Counted from the stretch's first letter, positions 1 through 7,887 are shown. The stretch: 42,975 bases of DNA from Phycisphaerae bacterium (GCA_018007255.1 JAGOQT010000002.1:1-42975), one strand, 5' to 3'. Program-made: numbers and translations. The notes: generated by a model not told the origin, from the letters alone.

Positions 1-120
1 GTGGGTATGTGCTCCGCACCATTTCGGTCCACCAGGACACACCCCCTCCGCCCCAACGTGACCACTGCATGGCGAACGCCCCGTGCCACGAGCTCGGACC
101 CGATCATCTTGGCCGCGTGG
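1..120. repeat. 120-bp exact direct repeat, copy 1
   Basis: Bases 1-120 are identical to 741-860 by direct base-by-base reading. The identity ends exactly at base 120, where copy 1 continues with porin-like sequence and copy 2 with kinase sequence. It starts at the first base of the window, so its true left limit is unknown. Confidence 0.97.
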
Positions 121-302
121 TAGGCAGCCGTGACCCCCGGTTGAAACACGGGCTCCTTGTTGAGCCGTTGCCCCCTCCACACGTACTCGGAGAGGAGGTC
201 CGATGTGAACCCAGCGGACGCCGCTCCTTCCGCATACGAGGGCTGCCCCATGCCCAACGCCACTGCCCCTGCAGCACACACAACCCATCGTCCCGGTCTC
301 AT
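1..302 (-). CDS. Chimeric partial ORF: TorF/Gcw_chp-like porin N-terminus joined to PfkB kinase fragment
   Basis: An ORF starts with ATG at 302 and stays open to the window edge (100 codons). Residues 1-23 look like a Sec signal peptide. Residues 30-56 contain SEYVWRGQRLNKEPVFQP and the following VTAAY, the typical opening of TorF/Gcw_chp family outer-membrane barrels (family recognition by motif). At position 120 the sequence changes abruptly into HAAKMIGSELVARGVRH, which is residues of the PfkB kinase encoded at 536-1498, in the kinase's own frame. Bases 1-120 are identical to 741-860. The product as written is neither a complete porin nor a kinase. It may be a true in-frame recombination or a misjoin at a contig end; the second is at least as likely. 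Confidence 0.6.
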   Translation of the reverse strand, partial: MRPGRWVVCAAGAVALGMGQPSYAEGAASAGFTSDLLSEYVWRGQRLNKEPVFQPGVTAAYHAAKMIGSELVARGVRHAVVTLGRRGCVLVDRNGAEHIP

Positions 303-535
303 GCCTTGCACTCCAACTCACCCCTGCACCACACTGGGTAGAGACTTCAACCCCTAGTGCATATCCTGTGCCAAGACCATGAGATGATTATATAAACTCA
401 TTTTATACAAAGGCTTATCATCAAATTGTGCATGTTGATGGCCTGTCATTCTCAAGACATGAATGGAGGCTAGGCAGCCGCGTGCTACGTTTTTGTGGGA
501 AGACTACGGACCGAGCGGCTATGGAGCGGTGCGGG
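303..535. other. Intergenic region with an AT-rich patch
   Basis: No gene is seen. It lies downstream of the PfkB kinase and upstream of the minus-strand ORF starting at 302. Bases 380-425 are AT-rich against a GC-rich background and hold a minus-strand TATAAT (392-387), a possible -10 element for the porin-like ORF. No good -35 stands at the right distance. Confidence 0.4.
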
Positions 536-1498
536 CTAAGCCCTCTGCTGCAGGAGTTGGATGATCTCCGCCTTGGTGGGCATGGCCTCGAGGAAGCCGA
601 ACTTCGTGCAGGCCAGGGCCCCGGCCGCAGAGGCGAACTCCACGGCCTTCTTCAGGTCGTCCTCAACCGCCAGATACGCTGCCAGCGCCCCGGCGAAGGC
701 ATCCCCCCGGCCGGTCTGGTGGACCAGCTCAACCTCGAAGGTGGGTATGTGCTCCGCACCATTTCGGTCCACCAGGACACACCCCCTCCGCCCCAACGTG
801 ACCACTGCATGGCGAACGCCCCGTGCCACGAGCTCGGACCCGATCATCTTGGCCGCGTGGATGTGGGTCTGTCCGCCGAAGGGACCCTCGGCGATCTCCG
901 CCGCCTCCAAGAGATTGGCCAGGAGCAGATCGGCAGAGAAGCACTCGATGGGGAGATCCCCTGCGGGCGGACTGTGCGGTCCGCACTGCGGGGCCGGATT
1001 CACGATCACACGGGTCCCGTGGACCTGGGCCAGACAGATGGCCTCGACGATCGCCTCTTGCGGCAACTGCCCATGGATCAGACAGACCGAGGCCTCTGAG
1101 ATGGCCTGTTCGGCGACCTCGACGTCCCGGGCCTGCAGCGCGGCGTTGGCCCCAGGGCACCGACATGCTGCGTTCTCGCCCGCTGCATTGACCAGGGTGA
1201 CGACCACGCCGGTGTTGAGGGCCTGGGCGACCTGCACATAGTCCGTGTGCACACCCCACTCCTCCAGGCTGGACCTGAGCATCTCGCCAAAGGGGTCTCC
1301 GCCCACCTTGGTGACCAGGTGGACCGCACATCCGCACAGCACGGCTTGCACCGCCTGATTGATGCCCGGGCCTGAGGGCGAGTAGTTCAGGCCGGATCCG
1401 GTCATGGCCTGGCCCGCAGAGGGGAACTCCGGGCAGCGAAGCGTCATGTCGACGTAGGCCCCCCCCACCACGACGATCCCTGATCCCTTTCTGGACAT
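536..1498 (-). CDS. PfkB-family carbohydrate kinase, ribokinase-like
   Basis: A 320-aa sugar kinase of the ribokinase/PfkB fold, which transfers phosphate from ATP to a sugar or nucleoside in the cytoplasm. The N-terminus carries VVVGGAYVDM, the first PfkB signature GPGINQAVQ appears near residue 45 (ribokinases have GGKGANQAV), NPAP lies in the middle, and TGRGDAFAGAL near residue 255 contains the catalytic Asp and the anion hole. ATG at 1498 is preferred over the GTG one codon upstream because AAGGAG stands at the right distance from it. The substrate cannot be told from sequence; ribose is the default guess. The gene stands alone, with its own promoter at 1519-1547. A 120-bp piece of it is repeated at 1-120. 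Confidence 0.85.
   Translation of the reverse strand: MSRKGSGIVVVGGAYVDMTLRCPEFPSAGQAMTGSGLNYSPSGPGINQAVQAVLCGCAVHLVTKVGGDPFGEMLRSSLEEWGVHTDYVQVAQALNTGVVVTLVNAAGENAACRCPGANAALQARDVEVAEQAISEASVCLIHGQLPQEAIVEAICLAQVHGTRVIVNPAPQCGPHSPPAGDLPIECFSADLLLANLLEAAEIAEGPFGGQTHIHAAKMIGSELVARGVRHAVVTLGRRGCVLVDRNGAEHIPTFEVELVHQTGRGDAFAGALAAYLAVEDDLKKAVEFASAAGALACTKFGFLEAMPTKAEIIQLLQQRA
741..860. repeat. 120-bp exact direct repeat, copy 2 (inside PfkB kinase gene)
   Basis: This copy lies in the C-terminal third of the kinase gene and encodes HAAKMIGSELVARGVRH and the following segment in its normal context, so it is the parental copy. Copy 1 is at 1-120. Confidence 0.97.
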
Positions 1499-1518
1499 CA
1501 CGGACTCCTTTCCGGCAA

Positions 1519-1547
1519 AGTCTACTCTGGATCGCCGGAGAGATCAA
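1519..1547 (-). promoter_or_regulatory. Promoter of the PfkB kinase gene
   Basis: On the minus strand TTGATC (1547-1542), a 17-bp spacer and TAGACT (1524-1519) form a sigma-A type promoter. The start codon lies 20 bp beyond the -10, with the ribosome-binding site between them. Confidence 0.6.
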
Positions 1548-1704
1548 GGGGCGCGATCGCCGGATGGGCTGGTGGGGATGGACGCCTGGACAGGGACCCC
1601 GCCAAGGCCTAGTACAGGCCCAGGTCAGGGTTCATCTGTGGGGTCCGTCGGGTCTGGGGTCTACGTGCCCAGGGACCGGGCCCGCTCGATCGAGACGGAG
1701 ACGA

Positions 1705-1854
1705 CTAGCCGGCCACGGCGGACTCGTCTAGGTCCAACTGCATCAGGTGTGCAAGGTAGTCGTGGAGCTGGTCTTCGCTGAAGGCATCCAGAAACTCAGG
1801 CTTGGCGGTGCGGTTGATCTCGCGAATGCACTCAATCAGCTCGTTCTTGCTCAT
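1705..1854 (-). CDS. Small conserved-looking protein, 49 aa
   Basis: A short ORF begins MSKNELIECIREINRT and ends in LDLDESAVAG. It starts with ATG at 1854, preceded by GAAGGA about 8 bp upstream, and stops with TAG at 1705. The composition is that of a real, mainly helical acidic protein (KPEFLDAFSEDQLHDYLAHL), unlike random frames in GC-rich DNA. No enzyme motif is visible. I believe similar short proteins occur in planctomycetes but cannot name a family. It lies alone between the kinase and rsmA, about 90 bp downstream of a candidate promoter at 1901-1932. Confidence 0.65.
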   Translation of the reverse strand: MSKNELIECIREINRTAKPEFLDAFSEDQLHDYLAHLMQLDLDESAVAG

Positions 1855-2180
1855 GCCGGCCGTCCTTCGTCCTGTCTTCTTGAATCCATCTCAACCAGGA
1901 GATTATCGACCGACAGGCCCCTTTTCTTTAGGCACGGGGTCTTCCGTCCACCCCATGTCCCATAAGGCGATACGCCAGATCTAGAGTCCATGCTGCCTGC
2001 GGACACTACACGTTGTTGGCTCCCCCGGGCGCGAGCAGGGCCGCGCAGGGACTGTCCAATAAAACCCATCTGGCCTGAGGCAATCCTCGCGGGGGCGGAT
2101 TTTCCGGATTTTCGCGCAGACCGCATACGAGGATCCGCCTCGCCATGCCCGGCCTCCTCTCGGGATCCGGATCTGTCCGG
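1855..2180. other. Intergenic region between rsmA and the 49-aa gene
   Basis: The 326 bp contain the candidate promoter at 1901-1932, a short palindrome-like CGAGGATCCGCCTCG near 2129-2143 and a tandem ggattttc near 2097-2113. An ORF at 2006-2146 was considered and rejected. Nothing else is supported. Confidence 0.4.
1901..1932 (-). promoter_or_regulatory. Candidate promoter of the 49-aa gene, sigma-28-like or sigma-A -10
   Basis: The minus strand reads TAAA, 16 bp, GTCGATAA. This resembles the FliA (sigma-28) consensus TAAA-N15-GCCGATAA with one mismatch and one extra spacer base. The embedded GATAAT could also act as a sigma-A -10, but no TTG-type -35 is present. A similar arrangement occurs upstream of the FlgM-like gene (31951-31979). 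Confidence 0.3.
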
Positions 2181-3095
2181 TCAGGCGTGCCGGCCCGTAC
2201 CGGGGCCCGCGAGACAACCCCGCACAGCCCGGGTCAACGCCACATAGGCCTCAGGACCGAGGTGGTCCGGCCTGGCCGTCGGTTCGATTCGGCACTGCTC
2301 GAACAGGGCCGGCCACTCGGCCACACCGGCCCACATGCCTTGGGCCCCTGCAGACTTGGCGACCGCCTGGATCATCTTGCGGCGATGGCCCATGAAGAGG
2401 TCCACGACCTCTGTGAGCAGGCCCATGTCCGCCACGCCCTGGACCTTCTTGGGGTCCCGGACAAACCGGACCATCGCCGAGTCCACCTGGGGCTGCGGCC
2501 AGAACACAGAGGGCTTGAGCACCCGCACGAGCGCGACCTGCCCCGTGGCCTGCAGGAGGATGCTCATGACCCCGTACGCCCGCGACCCCGGCGCCGCAAC
2601 CATGCGGTCCGCCACCTCCTTCTGCACGGTCACCACCATGGCGTCCGCCACGAGCGGGCCCACGATCAGGTTGAGGATGAGAGGCGAGGCCACGCCATAG
2701 GGGAGGTTGGCCGCAAGCACCAGGCGTCCCCGGTAGATCTGCCTGGCCTGGTGGATCGCGTCGCGGACCCCGGGGTGGAGGGCATGCTTGCCCTGCAGCA
2801 CGTCCCCGGCCATCACCACTGCGTTGGCCTTGTGGGCCACCTCCGCGGCGGCTATGGGCCCCAGGGCAGGATCGATCTCGACCCCGATCACGAAGCCGGC
2901 CCGGTCGGCCAGGGCATGGGTCAGTGAACCCGTGCCGCACCCGACCTCCAGGACCACGTCATCCGGACGGATCCCGGCCTGCTCCACAAGCACGCGCATC
3001 AGGTTCAAGTCGATCAGGAAGTGCTGGCCGAACCCCTTCTTCGGTATGGTCCCCGCCTCCGTGAGCAGCTGTTCGATCTGGCTCTTGGTTTGCAT
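2181..3095 (-). CDS. rsmA: 16S rRNA (adenine(1518)-N(6)/adenine(1519)-N(6))-dimethyltransferase RsmA
   Basis: A 304-aa Rossmann methyltransferase that dimethylates two adjacent adenines near the 3' end of 16S rRNA during small-subunit maturation, using S-adenosylmethionine. The family hallmark KKGFGQHFLID is near residue 20, the SAM-binding VLEVGCGTGSLT near residue 48, the acidic GVEIDP near 72, and the catalytic motif IV NLPYGVASPLI near 134. The length is slightly above the usual 260-290 aa. It is the last gene of the six-gene minus-strand operon, 31 bp after pdxA. The pdxA-rsmA pairing is also found in many other bacteria. Confidence 0.95.
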   Translation of the reverse strand: MQTKSQIEQLLTEAGTIPKKGFGQHFLIDLNLMRVLVEQAGIRPDDVVLEVGCGTGSLTHALADRAGFVIGVEIDPALGPIAAAEVAHKANAVVMAGDVLQGKHALHPGVRDAIHQARQIYRGRLVLAANLPYGVASPLILNLIVGPLVADAMVVTVQKEVADRMVAAPGSRAYGVMSILLQATGQVALVRVLKPSVFWPQPQVDSAMVRFVRDPKKVQGVADMGLLTEVVDLFMGHRRKMIQAVAKSAGAQGMWAGVAEWPALFEQCRIEPTARPDHLGPEAYVALTRAVRGCLAGPGTGRHA

Positions 3096-3126
3096 GCTCC
3101 GCCCCGGCCCGGAGGCCCGCCGCGAC

Positions 3127-4194
3127 TCAGTCCGCCACCCGCAGGTGTGCCCCCCGTTTGCACCGGACCATGCCCAGGGCCGTGCGGATCGCCGCCTTCA
3201 TGCTGGATTCGTCGGCCCGATTCCGGCCCGCGATGTCGAAGGCCGTGCCGTGGGCCGGTGACGTGCGGAGGATCGGCAGGCCCAGCGTGATGTTGACCGC
3301 GCCGGCCGGGTCCAGGAGCTTGACGGGGATCATGCCCTGGTCGTGGTACATCGCCAGCACGGCGTCGAATTCGCCCCTGACCGCGCGGAGGAAGAGCGTA
3401 TCTGCGCTGAAGGGCCCCGAACATTGGATCCCCTGTTCCTGGGCCAGCAGGATCGCGGGCGCGATGATCCGCTGCTCCTCGTCGCCGAACTGGCCGTTCT
3501 CGCCGGCATGGGGGTTGAGCGCGGCCACGCCGATCCTGGGCGTGTCCAGGCCGAAGTACTCCTTCAAGGCGTCGTTGAGCAGGTCGAGCGGTTCAAACAC
3601 CCGGCCGATGGTGAACCGGTGGCGGACCTCGAACAGGGCCTCGTGGATCGTCGCGAGGGCCAGCTTCAGAGGCCCGCTCACGAACATCATGGCCTTGCGT
3701 TTGGACTTGGTCCGCTCCGCGAACATCTCGGTGTGGCCCGGCCACTTGGACCCGGCCAGCTTCCAGCTGGCCTTGCTGATGGGGGCCGTGACCACGGCGT
3801 CGATCAGCCCCCCCTGGGCCGCGTCGATCGCGTCCGCGCAGAACTGGATCGAGGACTCGCCCGCCGCGCGACTGGGGCCCGCAGCCCCGGGAGGCATGGG
3901 GACCTCGTCGTAATCGGCCACGACCACCCGATACGGGTTGTCCCTGCCGACCTTCTCGTGGGGCACACGGCCCCAGTACGCCTCGACCTCGGCCGCATCC
4001 GCGGCATAGGCCAGGTACTCGGCCATCCCGAATACGATGTACCTCGCGGAGCGGCGGATCAGCGGGTCGTTCAGGGCCTTGACGATGACCTCGGGGCCGA
4101 TCCCCGCCACGTCGCCCATCGTGATCCCGATCACGACCGGCTCGGACACGCCCTGGTTGTTCTCGCCCCTGTTGTTCATCGCAGCCAGGTCCAT
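3127..4194 (-). CDS. pdxA: 4-hydroxythreonine-4-phosphate dehydrogenase PdxA
   Basis: A 355-aa enzyme of pyridoxal 5'-phosphate synthesis: NAD-dependent, metal-requiring oxidation of 4-phosphohydroxy-L-threonine in the DXP-dependent route. Family signatures are GITMGDVAGIGPEV at the start, APISK, the metal-binding His of WPGHTEMF, ALNPHAGE, AMYHDQGMIP and RTSPAHGTAFDIAG. The ATG at 4194 overlaps the ribE stop as TGATG, so translation is probably coupled. An internal ATG at 4179 would drop five residues and cannot be excluded. Its presence implies that the cell makes vitamin B6 de novo by the PdxA/PdxJ route. Confidence 0.95.
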   Translation of the reverse strand: MDLAAMNNRGENNQGVSEPVVIGITMGDVAGIGPEVIVKALNDPLIRRSARYIVFGMAEYLAYAADAAEVEAYWGRVPHEKVGRDNPYRVVVADYDEVPMPPGAAGPSRAAGESSIQFCADAIDAAQGGLIDAVVTAPISKASWKLAGSKWPGHTEMFAERTKSKRKAMMFVSGPLKLALATIHEALFEVRHRFTIGRVFEPLDLLNDALKEYFGLDTPRIGVAALNPHAGENGQFGDEEQRIIAPAILLAQEQGIQCSGPFSADTLFLRAVRGEFDAVLAMYHDQGMIPVKLLDPAGAVNITLGLPILRTSPAHGTAFDIAGRNRADESSMKAAIRTALGMVRCKRGAHLRVAD

Positions 4195-4838
4195 CAGAAC
4201 CCCATGGAGGCCAGGGTGTCGGCCGTCCACCCGGACCGGGGGGCCAGGAGGCCCTGCAGGGTCCTCCGCACGGCTTTGACGATCAGGTCGGTCTCCACGT
4301 GGACGCGGTCTGCGACTGCAGCGCAACCCAGGGTCGTCGCCGAGGCCGTCTCCGGGATGACCGCCACCGAGAACCCGTTCTGGTCCAGTGCGGCCACGGT
4401 CAGGCTGACCCCATCCACGGCCACGGACCCCTTGACCACCATCTGCCCCAGGAGATCCGCGTTCGCCTCGAACGCGATCTCCAAGAAGCCGCCCTGCCCT
4501 CGCACGGACCTGACCGTGGCGAGCCCGTCCACGTGACCCAGCACGATGTGCCCGCCAAACCGGTCCCCGACCTGGAGCGCCCGCTCCACGTTCACCCGGC
4601 TGGCCGGGCGCAAGGTCCCGAGCGAGGTCCGTCCGAGCGTCTCCTGACTGAGGTCGAACCAGGCCACCGTGCCGGCCGTGCGGGTCACGGTCAGACACAC
4701 GCCGCGGACCGCGATGCTGTCGCCGACCCGGGTGCCCTGGGCTAGGGACCCCAGGTCCACGGCCAGCCTCACGCCCGCGCCGCTGCGCCGGGGCGCCGAC
4801 TGGACCGTGCAGACGGATTCGATCAACCCCGTGAACAT
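4194..4838 (-). CDS. ribE: Riboflavin synthase, alpha subunit
   Basis: A 214-aa protein with two tandem lumazine-binding domains. It catalyses dismutation of two 6,7-dimethyl-8-ribityllumazine molecules to riboflavin. The start MFTGLIE is diagnostic. The N-terminal repeat contains GVCLTV, and the second repeat begins near GGHIVLGHVDG and contains GVSLTV. The chosen ATG at 4838 overlaps the TGA of the upstream 92-aa gene (TGATG) and has GAGG 7 bp upstream. It lies in the operon with pdxA, giving two cofactor-biosynthesis genes side by side. Other riboflavin genes are not in the window. Confidence 0.95.
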   Translation of the reverse strand: MFTGLIESVCTVQSAPRRSGAGVRLAVDLGSLAQGTRVGDSIAVRGVCLTVTRTAGTVAWFDLSQETLGRTSLGTLRPASRVNVERALQVGDRFGGHIVLGHVDGLATVRSVRGQGGFLEIAFEANADLLGQMVVKGSVAVDGVSLTVAALDQNGFSVAVIPETASATTLGCAAVADRVHVETDLIVKAVRRTLQGLLAPRSGWTADTLASMGF

Positions 4839-5116
4839 CACCGACCTCGCTGGGACTGGTTCCACTCCTGGAGGTTCTTGGCCAGGACCTGGACGTCTCG
4901 CGTGGCCAGGATGTGCCCGGCGATGTCCGGGGGGATCTTCAGGTTCACCAGGGCGCTGCCGACCCGCTGCCACAGCCTGTCCTTCTTGGCCTCTGTTTCG
5001 GCCACGTAGAGCTCGCTGACCAATTCGGCCACCTTCTGGAGCATGATCCCATCCAGGTTCCGGTAGTATCCCCCGATCACGGCCTTCTGATATGCGCTGT
5101 ATTCCCTTTTCGCCAC
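4838..5116 (-). CDS. Conserved-looking hypothetical protein, 92 aa, between pyrG and ribE
   Basis: Begins MAKREYSAYQKAVIGGYYRN with a GTG start at 5116, one base after the pyrG stop, and ends in TGA overlapping the ribE ATG. It is charged and probably fully helical, with no signal peptide, membrane segment or cysteine motif. The tight coupling on both sides shows it is really translated as part of the operon. I recall similar proteins in planctomycetes but no function. A role tied to nucleotide, riboflavin or ribosome metabolism would be a guess from position only. Confidence 0.75.
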   Translation of the reverse strand: MAKREYSAYQKAVIGGYYRNLDGIMLQKVAELVSELYVAETEAKKDRLWQRVGSALVNLKIPPDIAGHILATRDVQVLAKNLQEWNQSQRGR

Positions 5117-5117
5117 G

Positions 5118-6908
5118 TCACTTCCCGTACACCGGCTGGACCTGGGACTGAAGTCGGATCTGATCTGCCGCGCTGACCGGGTCGGCCAGGCCCAGATCCG
5201 GGAATCGCCTCTGGCGGGCAGCCGCCACCAAGCCCACGAACATCGGATGGGGGCGCAGAGGCCGGGAGGTCAGGCAGGGGTGGGCCTGGGTCCCGACGAA
5301 GAAGGGGTGGCCGGGGATCTCCAGGATCTGCATGATGGGCTGGTCCGGGGCCCTGCCCGAGAAGACCAGACCTCCCTTCTCGAGCATCTCGATGTACTGG
5401 GGGTCCACCTCGTAGCGGTGCCGGAACCGCATCCGTGCACTGGGCACCTGGCCGAAGAGCCGCCAGGCCAGGGTGTCGGGCTTGAGCTCCACGTCCCGTC
5501 CGCCCAAGCGCATGTTCCCGCCCAGCCCCTCGATCCGCTTCTGCTCGGGGAGGATGTTGATCACCGCCTCAGGACACTTGGCATCGATCTCTGCGCTGTT
5601 CGCCCCGGACCGGCCGCACACGTTGCGGGCGAACTCGATCACGGCCATCTGGAAACCGAAGCACAGGCCTAGGTACGGCAGGGCGTTCTCCCGGGCATAT
5701 CGGATGCAGGCCATCTTGCCCTCTGCCCCTCGGGTGCCGAACCCCCCCGGCACGATGATGCCGTCCACGTCCTTGAGCTTGACCGCCGCGTTCTTGTCCG
5801 TCACGCCGGTGGTCTCGATCCACTCGATCTTGACGTTGCAGCCCAGGGCCAGTCCCGCGTGCTCCAGGGCGTTCAGGATGGAGGCGTAGCTGTCCCGCAC
5901 CGACGTGTACTTGCCGGTGACGCCGAGGGTCACCCCGTGCGCGGCCGCGCCGATGCGATCGGTGAAGTCGCACCACCGGCCCCAGACCCTGCGTTCATGG
6001 CGGAGGTTGATCCGATCCTCGATCCGCAGCAGGCGGAGGACCTCGAAGTCCAGACCGTGGTCGCGCAACATGGCGGGGATCATGTAGATCGAGGCCGAGT
6101 CGGGCAGGCTGACGACCCGCTCGATGGGGACGTTGCTGTACACGCTGATCTTCTGGCGGGCCTTCTCGTTCACCGGATTGCTGGCCCTGCACGCGATGAT
6201 GTCCGGCTGGACCCCGCACTGCATCAGCTGTTTGATGCCCAACTGGGCGGCCTTGGACTTCTGCTCGCCCAGGGTGGGGGGCTCCATGATGTAGGTCAGG
6301 GCCACGAAGCATCCGCTGCCCGGTCCCTCCTCGTAGGCCAGCTCCCGCATGGCCTCGATGAAGTAGGCGTTCTCCAGGTCGCCCACCGTGCCGCCGATCT
6401 CCACGAAGACCACATCCGCGTTGGAGTGGAGGGCCAGCTCCCGCAACCGCAGCTTGACCTCTCCCGTGACGTGGGGGATCATCTGGACGTCGCGGCCCAG
6501 ATAGTCGCCGTGGCGCTCCTTGTGGAGCACCGAACTGAAGATCTGGCCGCTCGTGGCGAAGTTCACCCGGGACAGGTCCTGGTCCAGCATCCGCTCGTAG
6601 GTGCCCAGGTCCATGTCGCACTCCATGCCGTCATCCAGGACGAAGACCTCCCCGTGGCGGAGGGGGTTCAGGGTCCCCGAGTCCACGTTCAGGTAGCCCT
6701 CCAGCTTGAGCGGGGCGACCTTGAGCCCCTTGTCCTGGAGCAGCTTGGCCAGGCACGAGGAGAAGATCCCCTTGCCCAAGCCGCTCATGACCGTGCCCAT
6801 GACAAAGCAGTACTTGGTCTTGCCCTTCTTGTATCCGGGCGGGATGGGCGAGAAGAACTCACTGTCCGTGGACGTATCACTCACCGAAGCCAACAACTCC
6901 TTGGTCAT
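5118..6908 (-). CDS. pyrG: CTP synthase
   Basis: A 596-aa enzyme that aminates UTP to CTP with ATP and glutamine-derived ammonia. The synthetase domain has the P-loop region FVMGTVMSGLGKGIFSS, EGYLNVD and the KERHGDYLG region. The C-terminal glutamine amidotransferase domain has VPGGFGTRG and the nucleophile Cys416 in LGLCFGFQ. Residues 543-545 read HPC where class I amidotransferases have HPE, so the Glu of the Cys-His-Glu triad appears replaced by Cys; codon 5276-5274 is TGC. It is longer than the usual 530-550 aa because of both termini. ATG at 6908 has GAGGGA upstream. It is the second gene of the operon, 67 bp after kdsB; CTP is the co-substrate of KdsB. Confidence 0.95.
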   Translation of the reverse strand: MTKELLASVSDTSTDSEFFSPIPPGYKKGKTKYCFVMGTVMSGLGKGIFSSCLAKLLQDKGLKVAPLKLEGYLNVDSGTLNPLRHGEVFVLDDGMECDMDLGTYERMLDQDLSRVNFATSGQIFSSVLHKERHGDYLGRDVQMIPHVTGEVKLRLRELALHSNADVVFVEIGGTVGDLENAYFIEAMRELAYEEGPGSGCFVALTYIMEPPTLGEQKSKAAQLGIKQLMQCGVQPDIIACRASNPVNEKARQKISVYSNVPIERVVSLPDSASIYMIPAMLRDHGLDFEVLRLLRIEDRINLRHERRVWGRWCDFTDRIGAAAHGVTLGVTGKYTSVRDSYASILNALEHAGLALGCNVKIEWIETTGVTDKNAAVKLKDVDGIIVPGGFGTRGAEGKMACIRYARENALPYLGLCFGFQMAVIEFARNVCGRSGANSAEIDAKCPEAVINILPEQKRIEGLGGNMRLGGRDVELKPDTLAWRLFGQVPSARMRFRHRYEVDPQYIEMLEKGGLVFSGRAPDQPIMQILEIPGHPFFVGTQAHPCLTSRPLRPHPMFVGLVAAARQRRFPDLGLADPVSAADQIRLQSQVQPVYGK

Positions 6909-6975
6909 AGGGCGTCCCTCTGGGGAAGAGGACCTCTCGGGGCGGTTCCCCGCCCGTGTTTGCGCGAACACGACA

Positions 6976-7737
6976 TCACAACCCGTCCTGACCGGACCCT
7001 CCATGCTCCGCGTGGCGCTGGACGAACTCCGCGTACTGCTGCGGCGTGTCGATCCCGTCACACGTGTGCTCCACCTGGCCGACCAGGATGGCACGGCCGT
7101 TCTCAATGACCCGGAGCTGCTCGAGCCTCTCGAGCCTCTCCAACGGCGTTTGGGGCAGGGCCGTCAGTTCCAGGAGGAACTCCCTGCGGTACGCATAGAT
7201 CCCAATATGCCTCATGTAGTAGGGCAGGGGCCCCACTCCGCGGGCGTCCCGATCATACGGGATCACGGACCGCGAGAAGTAGATCGCCCGGCCAAAGCAG
7301 TCGGTGACTACCTTGACCACATTGGGGTCCGCGACCTGCTCCGCGGACTGAAACGCCGTGCCCAGGGTCGCCATGTCGCCCTCCCCGGACTCGGTCAGCA
7401 GCTCCACCACGCGGTCGATGTGCGCGGGATCGATCTCGGGTTCGTCGGCCTGGAGGTTCACCACGATGTCGACCTTGAGGCCGGCGGCCACCTCGGCGAC
7501 GCGGTCCGTCCCGCTTGCGTGGTCCTTGGAGGTCAGGATGCACCGGGCGCCGAAACTGCGGGCCGCGGTGACGATCCGGTCATCATCCGCGGCGATCACG
7601 ACCTCGCAGGCGAGCCTGGACATCCGGGCCCGTTCATAGGTGTGCTGGACCAGGTACTTGCCCGTCTCCTGGGCCAGGACCTTCCCCGGAAACCGCGTCG
7701 AGTCATACCGAGCCGGGATACACACTGCAGCCTTCAC
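6976..7737 (-). CDS. kdsB: 3-deoxy-manno-octulosonate cytidylyltransferase (CMP-Kdo synthetase)
   Basis: A 253-aa cytoplasmic enzyme that activates Kdo with CTP to CMP-Kdo for the lipopolysaccharide inner core. The N-terminal nucleotide-binding IPARYDSTRFPGKVL is typical. It also has SGTDRVAEVA, the metal-binding NLQADEPEIDP, LPYYMRHIGIYAYR and LERLEQLRVIENG near the C-terminus, then GIDTPQQY. It starts with GTG at 7737, since no ATG fits the conserved MKAAVCIPARYDS start. It is first in the operon and is followed by pyrG, which supplies its CTP. It indicates an outer membrane with LPS. Confidence 0.93.
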   Translation of the reverse strand: MKAAVCIPARYDSTRFPGKVLAQETGKYLVQHTYERARMSRLACEVVIAADDDRIVTAARSFGARCILTSKDHASGTDRVAEVAAGLKVDIVVNLQADEPEIDPAHIDRVVELLTESGEGDMATLGTAFQSAEQVADPNVVKVVTDCFGRAIYFSRSVIPYDRDARGVGPLPYYMRHIGIYAYRREFLLELTALPQTPLERLERLEQLRVIENGRAILVGQVEHTCDGIDTPQQYAEFVQRHAEHGGSGQDGL

Positions 7738-7858
7738 GCCCTAGCACACCCCCAGACCAAGGACCCAATCCGCACGCAACGCGATGGTCTCCAACGCCTA
7801 TCGAAGGGCATCCATCAACCAGGAAAGACGGTACACAGTCCAAAACAACTGGGACACC

Positions 7859-7887
7859 ATCTTAGAGCGCGGCCCGGCCCGTGTCAA
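7859..7887 (-). promoter_or_regulatory. Promoter of the kdsB-pyrG-ribE-pdxA-rsmA operon
   Basis: The minus strand shows TTGACA (7887-7882), a 17-bp spacer and TAAGAT (7864-7859), a near-consensus sigma-A promoter. The leader to the kdsB GTG would be about 115 nt; I see no recognisable riboswitch in it. Confidence 0.7.

Noticed and set aside
2006-2146. Possible 46-aa minus-strand ORF with a GGAGG upstream
   Set aside because: The translation (MARRILVCGLRENPENPPPR and onward) has no protein-like pattern and uses rare AAT codons. A Shine-Dalgarno-like run is easily met by chance here.
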